Part shown: piece by piece, positions 13,758 through 16,407 of the stretch
Layout of the letters: each line of letters opens with the position of its first letter
Position numbering within the stretch: the stretch's first letter is position 1
NCBI GenBank assembly: GCA_003513895.1
Contig: DOSU01000014.1
Coordinates: 1 to 16,407 of the forward strand
Length of the DNA: 16,407 nt
Source: Rikenellaceae bacterium
Lineage (GTDB): Bacteria; Bacteroidota; Bacteroidia; Bacteroidales; UBA932
Reading direction: 5' to 3'
The notes under the pieces: generated by a model
What the model was told of the DNA's origin: nothing
Seen by the model: the letters and a program-made list of their open reading frames with translations, nothing else
Databases searched by the model: none
Made by a program: the position numbers and the translations under genes

Positions 13758-14672
13758 TTATCTCATTTGTATGTTTTGATTCAGTAGGTAGTTAAATGAG
13801 TTATCCCTGTCCTTGAACAGTTGTGACTTTAGCTCTTCGAGCGACGAAAATGCAACCTCATCCCTCATCTTTGCGACAAACTCAATTTTGATTGTAAGAC
13901 CGTAAATGTCCTCATCGAAATCCAGTATGTTTGTCTCAATTGTTCTTTCGTTATTTTGACCCACAGTAGGTCGAATGCCAATGTTTGCAATACCTCTGTA
14001 GGTTTTCCCCAAAACATTTGCCCAAACTGCATATACTCCGTCGCCGGGTAATAGTTTAAGCGGCTCGTATAACCTCATGTTTGCTGTTGGGAATCCTATT
14101 GTTCGTCCTATTCTCTTCCCTTCCACAACTGCGCCTTCAAGACCATATCTGTAGCCCAGGTGTGAGTTGGCATTTTCAATTTGGCCGGATGTAATAAAAT
14201 CTCTGATTTTTGTAGAGCTAATTACAAGCCCGCTTTCTCCTTCGGTAAATTCATCTACTCTCACAGGGGTTATCCCCATGTTACGGGCAATTTCAAACAT
14301 TTCATCCTGCGTTTGGTTCAAGTCGCTTCCTACTCTGTGGTCGTATCCGATGACCAGCGTAGTAACATTAAACCTGTCCTGCAAATAGTTTTTGAAATAC
14401 TCCTGTGTGGTCTGCTTTGCAAAGTCTTTATCAAAATGAAGAGTGTGCACATGTTCTATTCCATATGAACGGAGCAGTGCAATTTTTTCGTCGAGAGTAG
14501 TAAGCAGCCTGAATTTCGCCGCATCCTGCTGAAGAACGGCACGTGGGTGAGGCCACAGAGTTATGATAGCAGAACCCATCCCCTGCAATTTTGAAAGAGA
14601 GGTTATTCTCTCTATCACTGCAAGATGTCCTTTGTGGACTCCATCAAAAAAGCCTGTAGCTGCTACAACCAT
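13758..14672 (-). CDS. ribF: Bifunctional riboflavin kinase/FAD synthetase
   Basis: A 304-residue RibF that phosphorylates riboflavin to FMN and adenylates FMN to FAD. The N-terminal FAD synthetase (nucleotidyltransferase) domain has GFFDGVHKGH (7-16) and ISSTKIR (151-157). The C-terminal flavokinase domain has GKRIGRTIGFPTAN (185-198) and the catalytic glutamate region TIETNILDFDEDIYG (244-258). Compared with many RibF proteins the N-terminus is short, starting almost at the first strand before GFFDG; no better upstream start is seen because the upstream sequence is the phosphorylase coding end. The first 10 bases overlap that gene, so the two are probably cotranslated. A terminator follows at 13681-13722. 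Confidence 0.95.
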   Translation of the reverse strand: MVVAATGFFDGVHKGHLAVIERITSLSKLQGMGSAIITLWPHPRAVLQQDAAKFRLLTTLDEKIALLRSYGIEHVHTLHFDKDFAKQTTQEYFKNYLQDRFNVTTLVIGYDHRVGSDLNQTQDEMFEIARNMGITPVRVDEFTEGESGLVISSTKIRDFITSGQIENANSHLGYRYGLEGAVVEGKRIGRTIGFPTANMRLYEPLKLLPGDGVYAVWANVLGKTYRGIANIGIRPTVGQNNERTIETNILDFDEDIYGLTIKIEFVAKMRDEVAFSSLEELKSQLFKDRDNSFNYLLNQNIQMR

Positions 14673-16407
14673 TTTACTAAATCAAAGTCTTGACGGTTAG
14701 CTAAATTCGGGTTCTTTGCATATATTCTTCCGGCAATTGTATATACTCCGGCATCGTCGGGTAACATATTGCATACATATTTTGCAATACCATTTTCGAA
14801 ACTTTCCGTTTTGAATTCGTATCTCTTTTTTATTATTGTTTGTTTATTATTGTCCTGCCTGGCAAGAACAATTTCGACACCTATGTCCTCGGGACTAAGA
14901 TCTCCTATTGACAGTTCAACCTCAGAATGATATTCATTGCCAAGTGTTATGTTCACTCTTGAGTTGTCTGGTTTTACAAAACTTTTAACCTCAATATGAG
15001 GCCATTCGCTTCGAACCCTTTTTTTCCAGAATGCAATCTCCCTTGCAAGAGCAAAATCGCCGGCAATAATGCTTTCGTGGCGTTTCGCAAGAGGATTGTA
15101 ATATTTTTCGCAATAGTCTGAAATCATTCTGTTGGTCGTAAAGTTTGCTGCAACCTTAGCAATAGTGTTCTTAATTATCATAACCCAATCCATAGGAATC
15201 CCTGTTCCCTGATGTGTGTTGTAAAAGACCGGAGCTATCTCGTTTTCAAGCATATTGTATATTGTTGCGGCATCCAGATCATCCTGATAACTTTGATTCT
15301 CATATGTGCGTTCCATTGGAAGTGCCCATCCTGCTCCTTCTTTATAACCCTCTACCCACCATCCGTCTAAAACAGAGAAGTGCATTACTCCGTTCATAGC
15401 CGCTTTTTCACCGCTTGTTCCCGAAGCTTCTAGCGGTCTTGTTGGAGTATTCATCCAGACATCAACTCCCTGAACTAGTCTTTTTGCCAGAGTCATATCA
15501 TATCCGGGAACGAAGACTATCTTTCCTGTAAACTGAGGCATAAGTGATACTTCAACAATATGGCGTATCAAATCCTGTCCCGCTTTATCGGCAGGGTGTG
15601 CCTTGCCGGCAAAAATAAATTGTATTGGTTGCTTGGGATTGTTCACTATTTTGTCCAGTCTTTGCAAGTCTTTTAAAAGAAGATGCGCCCTTTTGTACGT
15701 AGCAAAGCGGCGGGCAAATCCAATTGTAAGAATATCGTCCCTAAGTGATTCTTTGATCGCAACAACCTGTTGGGGTGTATAGTGTGTTGTTTCAGAAGTG
15801 TTTGAAAGTGAATTTTTGATTGTCCGAATCAGTCTGGTTCTAAGCTTGCTTCTAACGGACCATATTCTGCTCTCTTCAATGTTGTATATCCCTTCAAAAA
15901 TGCTCTTGTCGTAGTTATGAGTTGCAAAATCGTCTCCAAAGGCATCGGCATGCACATCCTTCCACTCGGCAGCTGTCCATGTGGGGTAGTGAACTCCGTT
16001 TGTTACATAACCTACATTAAGTTCTTCGGGGAGATAACCCGGCCACAGTGGAGACAGTATCTCGCGGCTTACTTTCCCGTGCAGCCAGCTTACTCCGTTT
16101 ATCTCCTGAGAAAGATTACAGGCAAGGTTGCTCATCGAGAACTTTTCATTGGAGTTGCTGGGGTCCAGTTTCCCAAGCGACATCATCATTTCCCATGAGA
16201 TCTTTAGCCTCGAAGGGTAATGAGACATGTATTTCCTTAAAATGTCTTCTCCAAAAGAGTCGTGTCCTGCAGGAACAGGGGTATGTGTTGTAAAGAGAGA
16301 TGAAGAGCGCACCACTTCAACTGCTTCTCCAAAAGTAAGATTCTCCTGTGTTACAAATTCCCGGAGCCTTTCAAGACCAATAAATGCAGCGTGGCCTTCG
16401 TTGCAAT
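14663..16407 (-). CDS. Alpha-glucan (glycogen/maltodextrin) phosphorylase, 5' end outside the window
   Basis: The C-terminal 580 residues of a GT35 phosphorylase, which releases glucose-1-phosphate from alpha-1,4-glucans using pyridoxal phosphate. The frame is open to the right edge, where it reads CNEGHAAFIGLERL, so the GTG at 16315 is internal, not the start. Other family segments are FTTHTPVPAGHD, VTNGVHYPTW, GFARRFATYKRAHLL and FAGKAHPAD. The loop PLEASGTSGEKAAMNG aligns with the EASGTGNMKFALNG motif of E. coli phosphorylases, its lysine being the cofactor Schiff base. This short-type enzyme of about 850 residues is the form often annotated in Bacteroidota as alpha-glucan family phosphorylase. 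A beta-rich C-terminal extension (from about 14990 down) follows the catalytic domain. Its end overlaps the ribF start. Confidence 0.93.
   Translation of the reverse strand, partial: CNEGHAAFIGLERLREFVTQENLTFGEAVEVVRSSSLFTTHTPVPAGHDSFGEDILRKYMSHYPSRLKISWEMMMSLGKLDPSNSNEKFSMSNLACNLSQEINGVSWLHGKVSREILSPLWPGYLPEELNVGYVTNGVHYPTWTAAEWKDVHADAFGDDFATHNYDKSIFEGIYNIEESRIWSVRSKLRTRLIRTIKNSLSNTSETTHYTPQQVVAIKESLRDDILTIGFARRFATYKRAHLLLKDLQRLDKIVNNPKQPIQFIFAGKAHPADKAGQDLIRHIVEVSLMPQFTGKIVFVPGYDMTLAKRLVQGVDVWMNTPTRPLEASGTSGEKAAMNGVMHFSVLDGWWVEGYKEGAGWALPMERTYENQSYQDDLDAATIYNMLENEIAPVFYNTHQGTGIPMDWVMIIKNTIAKVAANFTTNRMISDYCEKYYNPLAKRHESIIAGDFALAREIAFWKKRVRSEWPHIEVKSFVKPDNSRVNITLGNEYHSEVELSIGDLSPEDIGVEIVLARQDNNKQTIIKKRYEFKTESFENGIAKYVCNMLPDDAGVYTIAGRIYAKNPNLANRQDFDLVKWL

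Noticed and set aside
16313..16315. GTG at 16315 as the phosphorylase start.
   Set aside because: The same frame continues upstream with the conserved NEGHAAF segment, so the gene runs off the window.

Overview
The window looks like the chromosome of a Bacteroidota bacterium, probably order Bacteroidales. The support is the gene families (eukaryote-like IleS, zinc-less DksA-like protein, DUF4369/thioredoxin-fold lipoprotein, Bacteroidota-type glucan phosphorylase), the rarity of Shine-Dalgarno sites, and several boxes of the Bacteroidetes -7 promoter type TAnnTTTG. Genus cannot be read from the sequence.

Region 1 (1-4938, minus strand) is a housekeeping cluster: ileS, a GuaD-type guanine deaminase, a TraR/DksA-family regulator and lspA, which runs off the left edge. 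ileS is transcribed divergently from cvpA, and the two promoters interlock in about 55 bases.

Region 2 (4993-8250, plus strand) is the accessory part. After cvpA comes a strongly structured leader, then a peptidase-containing ABC exporter (C39 peptidase, membrane domain, ATPase), then two small translationally coupled genes of 63 and 70 codons. Both small products have an N-terminal leader ending in RGG with a shared VPLS(E/D) box. Their mature parts are cysteine-free, amphipathic and carry GxxxG motifs. This looks like a two-peptide bacteriocin/microcin-type or secreted-signal system. The exporter has an in-frame amber codon just before its ABC signature motif, with intact coding on both sides, so in this sequence it is broken, newly mutated, read through or mis-sequenced. 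No immunity gene is evident.

Region 3 (8320-11638, plus strand) holds a TolC-family outer-membrane factor, a MacA/HlyD-type adaptor and tsaB (t6A tRNA modification). With the exporter, the first two would make up the parts of a type I secretion route, but a terminator-like hairpin and a new promoter box separate them from the peptide genes.

Region 4 (11643-16407, minus strand) contains a DUF4369/thioredoxin-fold lipoprotein without its CxxC, a HIT-family hydrolase and greA, tightly packed as one operon. A hairpin plus T-tract lies in the greA leader. Upstream are ribF and a glucan phosphorylase that runs off the right edge. I saw no rRNA, tRNA, CRISPR, insertion sequence or origin. No gene-free stretch exceeds 300 bases.
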